From an uncultured Ellagibacter sp. (GTDB taxonomy: Bacteria > Actinomycetota > Coriobacteriia > Coriobacteriales > Eggerthellaceae), in the NCBI GenBank assembly GCA_934663775.1, contig CAKUKU010000006.1:1-64000 (forward strand): a stretch of DNA of 64,000 nt, read 5' to 3'. Position 1 is the first letter of the stretch; every line of letters begins with the position of its first letter. Below are positions 8,373 through 16,948 of this stretch, piece by piece. The notes beneath the pieces are model-generated. The model saw nothing but the letters and a program-made list of their open reading frames with translations, was not told where the DNA came from and ran no database searches. The translations under genes were made by a program, and so were the position numbers.

Positions 8373-9857
8373 ATGGCATTCGACCCGAATAAATTTTTCC
8401 TTACACGCGCCGTCAACGGGTGGTGCAATCGCCTTCTGGGCGCGGTGACGGAAGGCGAGCTTGCCGACCAGCCGGCCGAGTATGCCTCGCACCGCCCGCC
8501 GCGCGATTATATTTGCAACACGCTTGGCACGAGCGCATGGGGCATGGTGTTCCCCGTCCTCACCATCGTGGTGACGCAGCTCGCGGGTGTGGAGCTTGCC
8601 GGCATGTTCTCTCTCGCCTTCGTCACGGGGTCGCTGCTCATGATTCTCGCAAACTACGGCGTGCGCACCTACCAGATTTCCGACCTGGACGAGGCGCACT
8701 CGTTCTCGGATTATCAGCTCAACCGTTGGCTCACCTGCGCGGCGATGCTCATCGTCGGGTGGATATATTGCGCCATCAGGGGTTATGCGGGCGAGATGTT
8801 CACCATCAGCATGGGCGTGTACGTCTACAAGATGGTCGATGGCTTAGCCGACGTCTACGAGGGGCGCCTTCAGCAGAAGGACAAGCTCTATCTCGCGGGC
8901 ATCTCCCAGGCGTTTCGCTCGGTGCTCGTGCTTGTGGTGTTCTCCGTCGCGTTGTTCGTCACGCGCAGCGTCAGCGTCTCCTGCATCGCGATGGCCGTTG
9001 CCGCGGGCATTTCGTTCATCGTGCTCACCTTGCCGCTTGCGATTTGGGAAACGCCCACGTCGGCGCGTGCGAGCTTCGACAGCGTCGTCGCGCTTTTCAA
9101 GCAGTGCGCCCCGTTGTTCGTCGCGCTGTTCCTCTACTCGCTCATCGACAACATGCCCAAGTTCGTCATGGAAGGCGTTCTTTCCTACGACAACCAGCTC
9201 TACTACAACGTGCTCTACTTCCCAGCTATGGGCATTCTGCTCACCGCGCAGCTCATCTACAAGCCGATGCTCGTGAAGATGGCCGCCGTGTGGGCCGACC
9301 CCGAGAAGCGCAAGCGCTTCGACATGATCATCGTCGTGATCGTGGCGGTGATCGTGGGTATCACCGTCGTGATGGCGCTCATCATGGGCTGGATTGGCAT
9401 CACGATTATGAGTTTCCTCTACGGTGTGGATTTCGAGCAGTTCCGCGGGCTTGTGTTCATCATGCTCGCTGCCGGCGGCGTCACTGCCTGCATCGACTTC
9501 CTCTATCAGGTGGTCACGGTGCTGCGCCAGCAGCGTACGGTGACAAAGCTTTACCTGATCACGTTCGGGTTCTCGCTGTTCGTTCCGATTCTGCTGGTGA
9601 ATTTCACGGGGCTGCCGGGCGCCATCATCGGGTACCTCATCGTGATGTGCATCCTGCTTGTGCTTCTGGTTTGGGAATACGGGAAGGTTCGCATGGCTTT
9701 GGCCGAGCGCGACAAGCAGGCGGCCGCCGCGCATGCAACGCGCGTGGTCGGGCGCGTCGTGCCGACGGAAGATGCTCCCGCCGCGCGTCAGCGTCGCTCC
9801 CGCGATGCCTCCGCCGAGTTGCGCACATCTCGCGCGCCGCGCACGCCGCGCCGGTAA
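8373..9857 (+). CDS. MOP-superfamily polysaccharide flippase-like membrane protein
   Basis: A 494-aa protein with about 12-14 hydrophobic segments from residue 55 to 450, resembling Wzx/MATE-like flippases that move lipid-linked sugars across the membrane. The C-terminal ~60 residues are basic, Ala/Arg-rich and probably cytoplasmic (KQAAAAHATR, RQRRSRDASA). There is no good ribosome-binding site at the ATG: AAGGGA lies about 17 nt upstream. A glycosyltransferase gene lies 2 kb downstream on the other strand, with no operon link. The substrate is unknown. Confidence 0.75.
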   Translation: MAFDPNKFFLTRAVNGWCNRLLGAVTEGELADQPAEYASHRPPRDYICNTLGTSAWGMVFPVLTIVVTQLAGVELAGMFSLAFVTGSLLMILANYGVRTYQISDLDEAHSFSDYQLNRWLTCAAMLIVGWIYCAIRGYAGEMFTISMGVYVYKMVDGLADVYEGRLQQKDKLYLAGISQAFRSVLVLVVFSVALFVTRSVSVSCIAMAVAAGISFIVLTLPLAIWETPTSARASFDSVVALFKQCAPLFVALFLYSLIDNMPKFVMEGVLSYDNQLYYNVLYFPAMGILLTAQLIYKPMLVKMAAVWADPEKRKRFDMIIVVIVAVIVGITVVMALIMGWIGITIMSFLYGVDFEQFRGLVFIMLAAGGVTACIDFLYQVVTVLRQQRTVTKLYLITFGFSLFVPILLVNFTGLPGAIIGYLIVMCILLVLLVWEYGKVRMALAERDKQAAAAHATRVVGRVVPTEDAPAARQRRSRDASAELRTSRAPRTPRR

Positions 9858-10037
9858 GCTTGAGCCGCGGGCCCCTCCTTTCGCCGGCAGGCCGGCCGCA
9901 CGCCCCCAAGCTCCCGTCTCAAAGCTCTCCTCGCACTCCGCGTCGCCTTCTCCTGCTGCCGCGTTAAGGGCTGGGGAATTTCTCCGAAAACGCAGGTATT
10001 TCGCCGCCGCGACCCGTGCAACCCTCGGCGGGGTGTC

Positions 10038-10043
10038 TATAAT
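10038..10043 (+). promoter_or_regulatory. guaB -10 element
   Basis: A consensus TATAAT lies 48 bp before the guaB ATG. A matching -35 is poor (GTGCAA at a 16-bp spacing). Confidence 0.6.
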
Positions 10044-10091
10044 GTCGAACAACACTATAGTCGTCCCCGTTCGCGAAGGAGCATATTCCCC

Positions 10092-11609
10092 ATGGCTTAC
10101 TACTATGACGAGCCGTCACGCACGTTCAACGAGTATCTTTTGGTGCCTGGTCACACGCCTGCTACGTGCATTCCGGCGTCGGTCAGCCTGAAAACGCCGC
10201 TCGTCAAGTATCGCAAGGGCGAAGAGGAGTGCCCGCTTTCGCTGAACATCCCGATGGTGTCCGCTATCATGGCCGCCGTCTCCGACGACAACATGGCCGT
10301 GGCCCTTGCCACCGAGGGCGGCCTTTCCTTCATCTACGGCAACCAGACCATCGAGCAGGAAGCCGCCATGGTCAAGCGCGTGAAGGATTACAAGGCCGGT
10401 TTCGTCGAGTCTGACGCCAACCTTTCCCCCGATATGACGCTCAATGAGGTCGTCGCGCTGAAGGAGGCCACCGACCACTCCACCATGCCCGTCACCGATG
10501 ACGGTACGGCGCACGGCAAGCTGCTCGGCGTGGTCACCGAGCGCGATTACCGCCTTTCCCGCATGAGCGGCGACGAGAAGGTCTCCGAGTTCATGACCCC
10601 GCGCGAGAAGCTGATTGTGGCGCCGGCGGACACTTCTCTTAAGGTTGCTAACGATATCATCTGGGATCACAAGCTGAACTCGCTGCCGCTCGTGAACGAC
10701 GACGACACGCTCGCCTACATGGTGTTCCGCAAGGACTACGATTCCCATAAGTCGAACCCCAATGAGATGCTCGATGCCCACAAGCGCTACATCGTGGGCG
10801 CCGGCATCAACTCCCGCGACTACGCCGAGCGCGTTCCCGCGCTGGTCGAGGCGGGCGCCGACGTGCTGTGCATCGATTCTTCCGAGGGCTATTCCGATTG
10901 GCAGAAGATGACGATCGAGTGGGTGCGCGAGCACTACGGCGACTCCGTGAAGATCGGCGCAGGCAACGTGGTCGACGGCGAGGGCTTCCGTTTCTTGGCT
11001 GAGGCGGGCGCTGACTTCGTGAAGATCGGCATCGGCGGCGGCTCCATCTGCATCACGCGCGAGACCAAGGGCATCGGCCGTGGTCAGGCGACGGCTACCA
11101 TCGAGGTTGCCAAGGCGCGCGACGAGTACTTCAAGGAGACTGGCATCTACGTGCCGATTTGCTCCGACGGCGGCATCGTTTACGACCACCACATCTCGCT
11201 GGCTCTGGCCATGGGCGCGGACTTCGTCATGCTCGGCCGTTACTTCGCACGCTTCGACGAGTCCCCGTCGGCCAAGGTCATGGTGAATGGTACCTACATG
11301 AAGGAATACTGGGGCGAGGGTTCCGCTCGCGCCCGCAACTGGGGCCGTTACGACCTGGGCGGCAAGAAGAGCCTGTCGTTCGAAGAGGGTGTCGATTCCT
11401 ATGTGCCCTACGCTGGCCCGCTCAAGGACAACATCGCGGTCACGTTGCTCAAGATCAAGTCGACCATGTGCAACTGCGGCGCGCTCACTATCCCCGAGTT
11501 CCAGGACAAGGCCAAGCTCACGGTGATCAGCTCCACGTCCATCGTCGAGGGCGGCGCGCACGACGTCCTTCTGAAGGACAAGGCTCCTTACGCTTCCAAC
11601 ATGAGGTAA
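10092..11609 (+). CDS. guaB: Inosine-5'-monophosphate dehydrogenase
   Basis: A 505-aa enzyme that oxidises IMP to XMP with NAD+, the committed step of GMP synthesis, in the cytosol. A TIM-barrel core is interrupted by a Bateman module of two CBS domains (about residues 110-230; [12 protein letters not shown], then [12 protein letters not shown]). The catalytic cysteine is in [14 protein letters not shown], the IMP phosphate-binding strand in [10 protein letters not shown], and the flap in the ARNWGRY region. AAGGAG lies about 10 nt before the ATG and a consensus TATAAT lies further upstream. Codon bias indicates high expression. It is monocistronic, followed by two strong hairpins. Confidence 0.93.
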   Translation: MAYYYDEPSRTFNEYLLVPGHTPATCIPASVSLKTPLVKYRKGEEECPLSLNIPMVSAIMAAVSDDNMAVALATEGGLSFIYGNQTIEQEAAMVKRVKDYKAGFVESDANLSPDMTLNEVVALKEATDHSTMPVTDDGTAHGKLLGVVTERDYRLSRMSGDEKVSEFMTPREKLIVAPADTSLKVANDIIWDHKLNSLPLVNDDDTLAYMVFRKDYDSHKSNPNEMLDAHKRYIVGAGINSRDYAERVPALVEAGADVLCIDSSEGYSDWQKMTIEWVREHYGDSVKIGAGNVVDGEGFRFLAEAGADFVKIGIGGGSICITRETKGIGRGQATATIEVAKARDEYFKETGIYVPICSDGGIVYDHHISLALAMGADFVMLGRYFARFDESPSAKVMVNGTYMKEYWGEGSARARNWGRYDLGGKKSLSFEEGVDSYVPYAGPLKDNIAVTLLKIKSTMCNCGALTIPEFQDKAKLTVISSTSIVEGGAHDVLLKDKAPYASNMR

Positions 11610-11635
11610 GCGAGCATCATCGGGCCTTTGATCGG

Positions 11636-11667
11636 CGGAACAGGCTGCCGCGAGGGAGCCTGTTCCG
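11636..11667. repeat. Hairpin downstream of guaB
   Basis: An 11-bp perfect stem (CGGAACAGGCT and complement) with a 10-nt loop and no T tract. It is the first of two tandem hairpins after guaB and may stabilise the mRNA 3' end. Confidence 0.6.
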
Positions 11668-11715
11668 CGGTCTTGACAAGATGGCGGATTGTCGGCGAGC
11701 CGGCGGTCCGCTGAG

Positions 11716-11753
11716 GCATAAAGAAAGCGACCTCCTGGTCGCTTTCTTTATGC
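11716..11753. terminator. Bidirectional terminator between guaB and the glycosyltransferase
   Basis: A 17-bp perfect stem (GCATAAAGAAAGCGACC and complement) with loop TCCT. The A-rich foot on one side and T-rich foot on the other let it work in both directions between these convergent genes. Confidence 0.88.
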
Positions 11754-11786
11754 CATGACACGAAAACGGTGCGTTTTGGCTCGCTG

Positions 11787-13013
11787 CTACGCGATGAGCT
11801 TCTCCGCGAGTCCCGCCCAGGTCACGCGCTCGATCCCTGCGAAATCGGCGGCACTCGGCGCAGGTGCCGCTGCAGCGGCGTCGAGCGCTTTCGCCAAACG
11901 TTGCTCGAAAGCGGGCAGGTCGTCCGCTACGGGTTCGTCGACGCTTTGCATGCGCGGCGGCTCGACGTACCATACGGGTGCGGCGGGAATGTTCTCGGAA
12001 ATCCAGGGGCGGATGCCGGGCAGGTCGGTCACCACGGCCTTGCATCCGCAGGCGAGCGCCTCGATCACCACGAGCGGCAAGCCCTCGAAAAACGACGGCA
12101 GCACGAACACGTCGGAGTTGCGATATATTCCGGCAAGCTGGTTTTGGTCGACTTTTCCTGGGAAGGCGAATCGATAGGGCGACGCATCGGCCTGCTCGCG
12201 CAGCTCGGCATATTCGTGCTCGTCGTTATAGCCTCCGACCAGGTTGAACGTAATATCGGACGGTGCTGTTTCCAACAGTTTCGCGCAGCGGATGAGGCTT
12301 TCGACCCCCTTTTTGCGCCAAATCTTGCCGACGTATACTGCGCGAGTTGACGCCCCCTCGGCACGCGGCACGCGGCCCTCGCGGTTGAAGAACGCGTCGT
12401 TATATCCCGATCCCACAACGCGCACGCGGTTCTCGGCGACCCCGTACATGTCCACGATTTCGCGCTTCTGCGGCTCGTGCAGCGCGAAGATGCAATCGAG
12501 CTCGCGCACGCCTTCGACGATGAACTCGCGTTCGAGCGAGTGCTTTCCCATCTGGCGCAAATCGGTGCTGTGGCAGATGCCGCGCACGTTCGGGCACGTG
12601 AACCCCCTCGCCTCGGCAACCTCGCGCACACAGTGCACGGCGACGCCGCACGCCAGATACAGGTGGTGGCAGAGCACCACGTCGGGGAACTTCTCCTCGC
12701 ATGCTTCGCGAATCACCTGATCGAAGGCGCGTTTGAATTGCTTGCACATCTCGGGCGTCAGGTCGCGGTAGCGCGTGGCCTCGTATGGCATCTGGTCGCT
12801 CATGCCGCATACGGGGAAGGGCAGCTCGGGCGTGCGGAAGCGCACGGGGTGGAAGGCGACGCCCTCGGGAAGGCTTACCTCGTCGCTCGCGTCGATGCCG
12901 GCGACGAGCGACATCGTATGCCCCGCTTCGGAGAACGCGCGCACCGTTTCGGCGACGTAGACGCCGCTTCCCGTGCTGTCGGGCTTCTGCGCGGTGATGA
13001 CCAGGATATTCAT
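11787..13013 (-). CDS. Family 4 glycosyltransferase
   Basis: A 408-aa GT-B fold transferase. The N-terminal half begins MNILVITAQKPDSTGSGVYV, the usual glycine-bearing acceptor-side loop. The C-terminal half has the donor-binding elements AVYVGKIWRKKGVESLI and the E-x7-E motif in PSFFEGLPLVVIEALACG. It transfers a sugar from an activated nucleotide donor to an unknown acceptor, probably for cell-envelope glycans. AAAGG lies 6 nt before the ATG. It is on the same strand as engB, about 150 bp downstream. Confidence 0.87.
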   Translation of the reverse strand: MNILVITAQKPDSTGSGVYVAETVRAFSEAGHTMSLVAGIDASDEVSLPEGVAFHPVRFRTPELPFPVCGMSDQMPYEATRYRDLTPEMCKQFKRAFDQVIREACEEKFPDVVLCHHLYLACGVAVHCVREVAEARGFTCPNVRGICHSTDLRQMGKHSLEREFIVEGVRELDCIFALHEPQKREIVDMYGVAENRVRVVGSGYNDAFFNREGRVPRAEGASTRAVYVGKIWRKKGVESLIRCAKLLETAPSDITFNLVGGYNDEHEYAELREQADASPYRFAFPGKVDQNQLAGIYRNSDVFVLPSFFEGLPLVVIEALACGCKAVVTDLPGIRPWISENIPAAPVWYVEPPRMQSVDEPVADDLPAFEQRLAKALDAAAAAPAPSAADFAGIERVTWAGLAEKLIA

Positions 13014-13033
13014 AAGGAACCTTTCGAAAATGA

Positions 13034-13058
13034 GACGGCAGCCCGCCAGGGGGCCGTC
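13034..13058 (-). terminator. Possible engB terminator
   Basis: On the minus strand, stem GACGGC/GCCGTC with inner CCC/GGG pairing, followed by TCTCATTTTCG, just before the glycosyltransferase start. The T tract is interrupted, so termination may be partial. Confidence 0.4.
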
Positions 13059-13165
13059 GTCTTGCTGCTCGCGAGTTCATCGTCGCGCCGCGCGGGGTTG
13101 CTGCTCGTGGGTCGCGAGACGGCGCCATTCGGCACGGCTTTCGGCTCGCTTTGCCGCCCGTGCCC

Positions 13166-13753
13166 TTACGCCTCGGCGACGTAGGAGTCGATCAGCCGTC
13201 GCAGCTCGTCGACGCCCGTGCCGTTTGCCGAAGACGTCACCACGAAGGGGACGTCTTTCGGGAGGTCGAGCTTCTTGCGGATGACGGACGCCTGTCGTCC
13301 CGCCGCCTGCTTGGACATCTTGTCGGCTTTCGTGAGCGCAATCGCGAAGGGGAAGTCGTTTTCCCAGAGAAACTGCGACATGTGCACGTCGAGCGCCGAG
13401 GGGTCGTGGCGGATGTCGACGAGCGACACCACCAGGGCGAAGCGGCGATCCTGGTTGAAGTAGCCCTCGATCAGCTCTGACCAGCGGCCCTTTTCCGCTT
13501 TCGAGACTTTCGCGTAGCCGTACCCGGGCAGATCGACGAAATCGGTGCCGTCGACATCGTAGAAGTTGATTGTCGCGGTTTTGCCCGGCGTCTGCGACAC
13601 CTTTGCAAGGCCCTTGCGGAACATCAGCTTGTTCAGAAGCGACGACTTCCCCACATTCGAGCGCCCGGCGAACGATACTTCGGGGCGTGCCGACTCGGGG
13701 AGCTGCGACGATGTGCCATATGCCGCCTTAAACGATGCGATGTGGTAATTCAT
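13166..13753 (-). CDS. engB: Ribosome biogenesis GTPase EngB/YsxC
   Basis: A 195-aa TRAFAC-class GTPase for late 50S subunit assembly. All G motifs are present: G1 GRSNVGKSSLLN (about residue 30), G2 region TPGKT, G3 DLPGYG, G4 TKADK, and G5 VVTSSANGTGVDELR. The length equals the family norm. GAGG lies 8 nt before the ATG. It may share a transcript with the downstream glycosyltransferase gene. Confidence 0.95.
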   Translation of the reverse strand: MNYHIASFKAAYGTSSQLPESARPEVSFAGRSNVGKSSLLNKLMFRKGLAKVSQTPGKTATINFYDVDGTDFVDLPGYGYAKVSKAEKGRWSELIEGYFNQDRRFALVVSLVDIRHDPSALDVHMSQFLWENDFPFAIALTKADKMSKQAAGRQASVIRKKLDLPKDVPFVVTSSANGTGVDELRRLIDSYVAEA

Positions 13754-13960
13754 GGGGTTGCCTCGCGTATCTCTTATCTGCGTGTCCGCCCATGGTACCA
13801 GAAAAACCGCAGGGCCCGCGCGCTGAATCGAGCGGTTGGACGGGCGCCGCGATGCTTAGCCGCCTGTGAATTTACCCCGCCAGATGGGGACGGGCGCCCC
13901 GCTTTCGGGTATACTCGACACCGTTTTTGGGACAATCAAACGAAGGCAAGGTTTGTGAAC

Positions 13961-14707
13961 ATGCCCGCCTACACGGTTTGCATAGTCGAAGACGAAGCGG
14001 AATGCGCGGCGGCGCTCATCGGCAAAGTTGTGAACTCTCCTTTCGCAGAAGGGCTCGCCGTGCGCCAGATGGCTTCTCGCGCTGAACTTGAGTCCTACAT
14101 TTCCGCAGGTCACGCTGTTGACATTCTCATCACTGACATCAATTTGGGCACCGACGCCGCAGACGGCATCGCCATGGTCGGCGACCTTTTTCCGGAAGGG
14201 TCGAAAACGCAGGTCATCTACGTTACTGGTTATATCGAGTACTGCACGCCCGTCTACGAGACGCAGCACGTGTATTTCCTGGTGAAGCCCGTGCGGCAAA
14301 GCGCGCTCGACGATGCGCTCAAAAAGGCGCTCGAAAATCTTGCTACCCAAAAGACGCCGGCGGACACCCCGAAAAACCCTTCCTGCTCGCTCGCGTTCGG
14401 AGTGCGCGGGAAGACCATCGTGGTCGATGCTGCGAGCGTGGAATTCCTGGAAAGCGAGCACCGCAAGCTGCGCCTTCACACCGATGACGGCGAGATTGAG
14501 GTGTACTGCTCGCTCGGCGATGCCCTGGGCATGCTCCCCGGCGGCTTCGCGCAGTGTCACAAGAGCTTCATCGTGAACTTGGCGGACGTCGTCGAGGTCG
14601 GGAGGGACGACATCCTCATGAAGTCGGGCGTGCGCGTGCCGATGGGCCAGAAGCGCCGCCACGACGTGAAAGAGGCGCTGCTCGACTACCTGAAGGCGCG
14701 GGCATAG
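13961..14707 (+). CDS. LytTR-family response regulator
   Basis: A 248-aa two-component regulator. A receiver domain (residues 1-~120) carries acidic residues in CIVEDEAE, the phospho-acceptor Asp in ILITDINLG, the Thr/Tyr switch in VIYVTGYIEY, and the Lys in FLVKPVRQ. A C-terminal LytTR DNA-binding domain covers about residues 145-245 (VVDAASVEFLESEHRKLRL; CHKSFIVNL). A GTG two codons upstream is an alternative start. A -10-like TATACT is at 13910. The cognate sensor is probably the pair of membrane genes that follow at 4-nt and 6-nt spacing. Confidence 0.9.
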   Translation: MPAYTVCIVEDEAECAAALIGKVVNSPFAEGLAVRQMASRAELESYISAGHAVDILITDINLGTDAADGIAMVGDLFPEGSKTQVIYVTGYIEYCTPVYETQHVYFLVKPVRQSALDDALKKALENLATQKTPADTPKNPSCSLAFGVRGKTIVVDAASVEFLESEHRKLRLHTDDGEIEVYCSLGDALGMLPGGFAQCHKSFIVNLADVVEVGRDDILMKSGVRVPMGQKRRHDVKEALLDYLKARA

Positions 14708-14711
14708 TGCG

Positions 14712-15710
14712 ATGTCTCCCTTGTTGTCTGGGGTGAACTGGGAATACGTCGTCGTCGACCTGATTGGCGCCGTTCCCATCCAAATTTTGTACGGCTACGT
14801 CATGACGCGCCTTCTCGATTTCCCGCGCCCCGCCGTTTTCGTTGCGGCGTACTCGCTGTGCTCGCTTGCGATCCTGTCGTTCTCCTCGATGTTCGACACT
14901 TGGCTTGTCCTTCTGGCGTGGCTCCTGCTCGGCGCCGCGCCCGCTTTCTTCGTGCGCGATCGGGCGTCCCATCGTGTGCTCATCGTCGCGTCGTCGATCG
15001 TCATCGCGATCGTCGCGTATCTCGCCTTTCTTCTCATTTGGATGGCCGTTGTCGACGATCCCACAAGCTACCAGGCGAAATACGAGCAGCTCCCCAAATA
15101 CGCGGTGGCGTCCGCCCTTCATCTCATCGTGCTCGACGTGATATTCGTGTGGTTCCGTCATGTCCAGGGACGCTTGCTCACCCCTCAGGTGAAGCGCTAC
15201 GTTGGCGAGGGGCCGAAGTATTTCATCTGGTTCCCCCTGCTCCAGATCCCCTTCCTGGTCATCGCCCTCGTCGGCATCGACTCGGTCGACGCGTGGAATC
15301 CGCTGCTCGCCGTGTTCGTGTTCTCGCTGGGGGTGGTTCTCCTCGTGGCCGACTTGGCGCTCTTCCGCGCGATCGACCGGTTCGTGCTCGAACGCTACGA
15401 GGCATCGCGCATCGAGCTGCTCGAGCGCCAGCTTGCCGATGAGCTGCGGTTTTTCGGCGACTTGTCTCTGGTGCTCGAAAATTCCGCCCAGCTTCGCCAC
15501 GATCTGCGCAACCACATGCAGGTCATCGAGGTGCTCGCGTCCCGCGGCGATTTCGACAGCGCGCGCGGTCACGTGAGGAGCCTTCTCGGGGAAATCGAGC
15601 GCACGAACGAAAGCGACAGCGCGATCGCCCTTCGCGTCGAGCGCCATCGCGGGGAAGCTTTTGCCCCCGCGGGGCATGCATGCGCGACGGATGCAGAATG
15701 CGAAGGGTAG
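14712..15710 (+). CDS. Membrane sensor with GHKL-type H-box but no ATPase domain
   Basis: A 332-aa protein with about seven hydrophobic helices in residues 1-235, then a cytoplasmic helix with the phospho-acceptor box LRHDLRNHMQVIEVL near residue 265. It stops about 65 residues later with no N-box, G-box or other GHKL ATP-binding motif. AgrC/ComD-type kinases normally continue into that domain. The natural reading is a phospho-acceptor half that needs a partner ATPase, which the next gene could supply. It begins 4 nt after the response regulator, with likely translational coupling. I see no sign of a frameshift: the next gene has its own membrane helices. Confidence 0.75.
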   Translation: MSPLLSGVNWEYVVVDLIGAVPIQILYGYVMTRLLDFPRPAVFVAAYSLCSLAILSFSSMFDTWLVLLAWLLLGAAPAFFVRDRASHRVLIVASSIVIAIVAYLAFLLIWMAVVDDPTSYQAKYEQLPKYAVASALHLIVLDVIFVWFRHVQGRLLTPQVKRYVGEGPKYFIWFPLLQIPFLVIALVGIDSVDAWNPLLAVFVFSLGVVLLVADLALFRAIDRFVLERYEASRIELLERQLADELRFFGDLSLVLENSAQLRHDLRNHMQVIEVLASRGDFDSARGHVRSLLGEIERTNESDSAIALRVERHRGEAFAPAGHACATDAECEG

Positions 15711-15716
15711 GAACCT

Positions 15717-16847
15717 GTGGATGCGTTCATCGCGACATCGATTGTTCTCACCGTCGCCGTGCTTGCCGCGATGGTCGTCGACGCCGTTCGCCTGGACAGG
15801 CGGCTCGGCCAAATGCCGCGCTCCCAAAGAATCTCCTGCCTGCTTTTTCCCACGAGCCAAATCGCTTGCGTCGCGGGAATCGCCTTCGGGACGATGGCCC
15901 TCGGCTCCTCGCCCGTGATTCTCTTCACGTCGCTTGTGCTGGGAGTTGCCTGCATCCCCCTCGACTCGCTGCTGTTCACTGCGCTCGGAAGAGCGGAGCG
16001 CGCGGATATCCTCCGCAGCCGGGCGCGCCTGCTCGAAGCTCAGGTCGCCGCGCGGCGCGCGGAGGCAAAGGGGCTTGTCTTCGTGGTGGACGAAGCTCGC
16101 GACATCCGAAACAAAATCGCCGATGAGCTGGTTTTTCTCGATGAGCAGCTCGCACGCGGCGAAGTGGACGCAAGTGGGAAGAGCGTGGACGACATCATCG
16201 TGCTTGCAAGCAGGAAGACGCTGCACGTGTGCGATCACGCCGCCCTCGACGCGCTGGTGTCGCTCAAGCTGCGCGAGTTCAAGGCGAAAGGCGTCGACGT
16301 TGCGTGCTCTCTCAAAGTTCCCGTGAAGCTGGCGATTCCCGACTCCGAGCTGTGCGCACTCGTGTCGAACATGCTCGACAACGCGCTCCACGCCTGCGAG
16401 GCGGTCGACGCGGCCGAGCGCTTCGTGTCCCTTCGGGCGTTCGTCCAGGGGTCGTACCTTGTGCTCGACATGCGCAACAGCGAACCGCGCTCGGCGGGCG
16501 CGCTCGATGCGTTGGCGGGCTCGCATGGCCTTTTTACGGGCGACATCTTTGACCGCGTTGGTTTCACCGAAAAGCAGACGCGCGGCGGTGCGCTCGCCGA
16601 GCACGGGTGGGGCCTTTCCGTCATCGACACGATCGTCCGGCGCCACGACGGGGCCGTTTCCCTCGAACGCTCCGAAGGCGAGTTTCGCACGTCGGTGATG
16701 CTCGGCCTCGCTGTGCCCGCCGAGCCCTACGCGGCGGCAAACGGGGAACTCCATGCGGCGGCGAGTGCGCAACCCCGCGCAGCCTCGCACGCGGTTTCGC
16801 TCGTGCAATCTTACGCGGCCGCGCACGTCGAGGGAGACGCCGATTGA
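15717..16847 (+). CDS. Membrane GHKL ATPase (degenerate-H-box kinase)
   Basis: A 376-aa protein with two or three N-terminal helices (residues 1-~85), a coiled segment, a degenerate dimerisation helix ([20 protein letters not shown]), and a complete GHKL ATP-binding domain: N-box [11 protein letters not shown] near residue 220 and G-box [17 protein letters not shown] near 300. At the position of the catalytic His in R-H-D-x-R-N the protein reads A-R-D-I-R-N, so the acceptor His is replaced by Arg. The GTG start follows GGAACCT 6 nt after the previous stop. Together with the upstream gene it looks like a kinase divided into acceptor and ATPase proteins. The Ala-rich C-terminal tail has no recognised role. 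Confidence 0.78.
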   Translation: MDAFIATSIVLTVAVLAAMVVDAVRLDRRLGQMPRSQRISCLLFPTSQIACVAGIAFGTMALGSSPVILFTSLVLGVACIPLDSLLFTALGRAERADILRSRARLLEAQVAARRAEAKGLVFVVDEARDIRNKIADELVFLDEQLARGEVDASGKSVDDIIVLASRKTLHVCDHAALDALVSLKLREFKAKGVDVACSLKVPVKLAIPDSELCALVSNMLDNALHACEAVDAAERFVSLRAFVQGSYLVLDMRNSEPRSAGALDALAGSHGLFTGDIFDRVGFTEKQTRGGALAEHGWGLSVIDTIVRRHDGAVSLERSEGEFRTSVMLGLAVPAEPYAAANGELHAAASAQPRAASHAVSLVQSYAAAHVEGDAD

Positions 16848-16948
16848 TTCCGCCGGTCCTGCGCGCGAGGCGGCACGCACGGCCAGATGCGTTACAATGT
16901 GCAATTACGTTTTTCCCCAGCAAGAATGAAAACGAGAAGGCAGCAACC

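Noticed and set aside
14712..16847. The two sensor genes as one kinase broken by a frameshift
   Set aside because: The second gene has its own membrane helices and its own degenerate H-box, so it is a full paralogue and not the lost end of the first.
14616..16904. A 762-codon open frame on the minus strand opposite the kinase genes
   Set aside because: It is a high-GC shadow: no ribosome-binding site, low-complexity Arg/Glu/His composition, and the plus strand has clear domain proteins.
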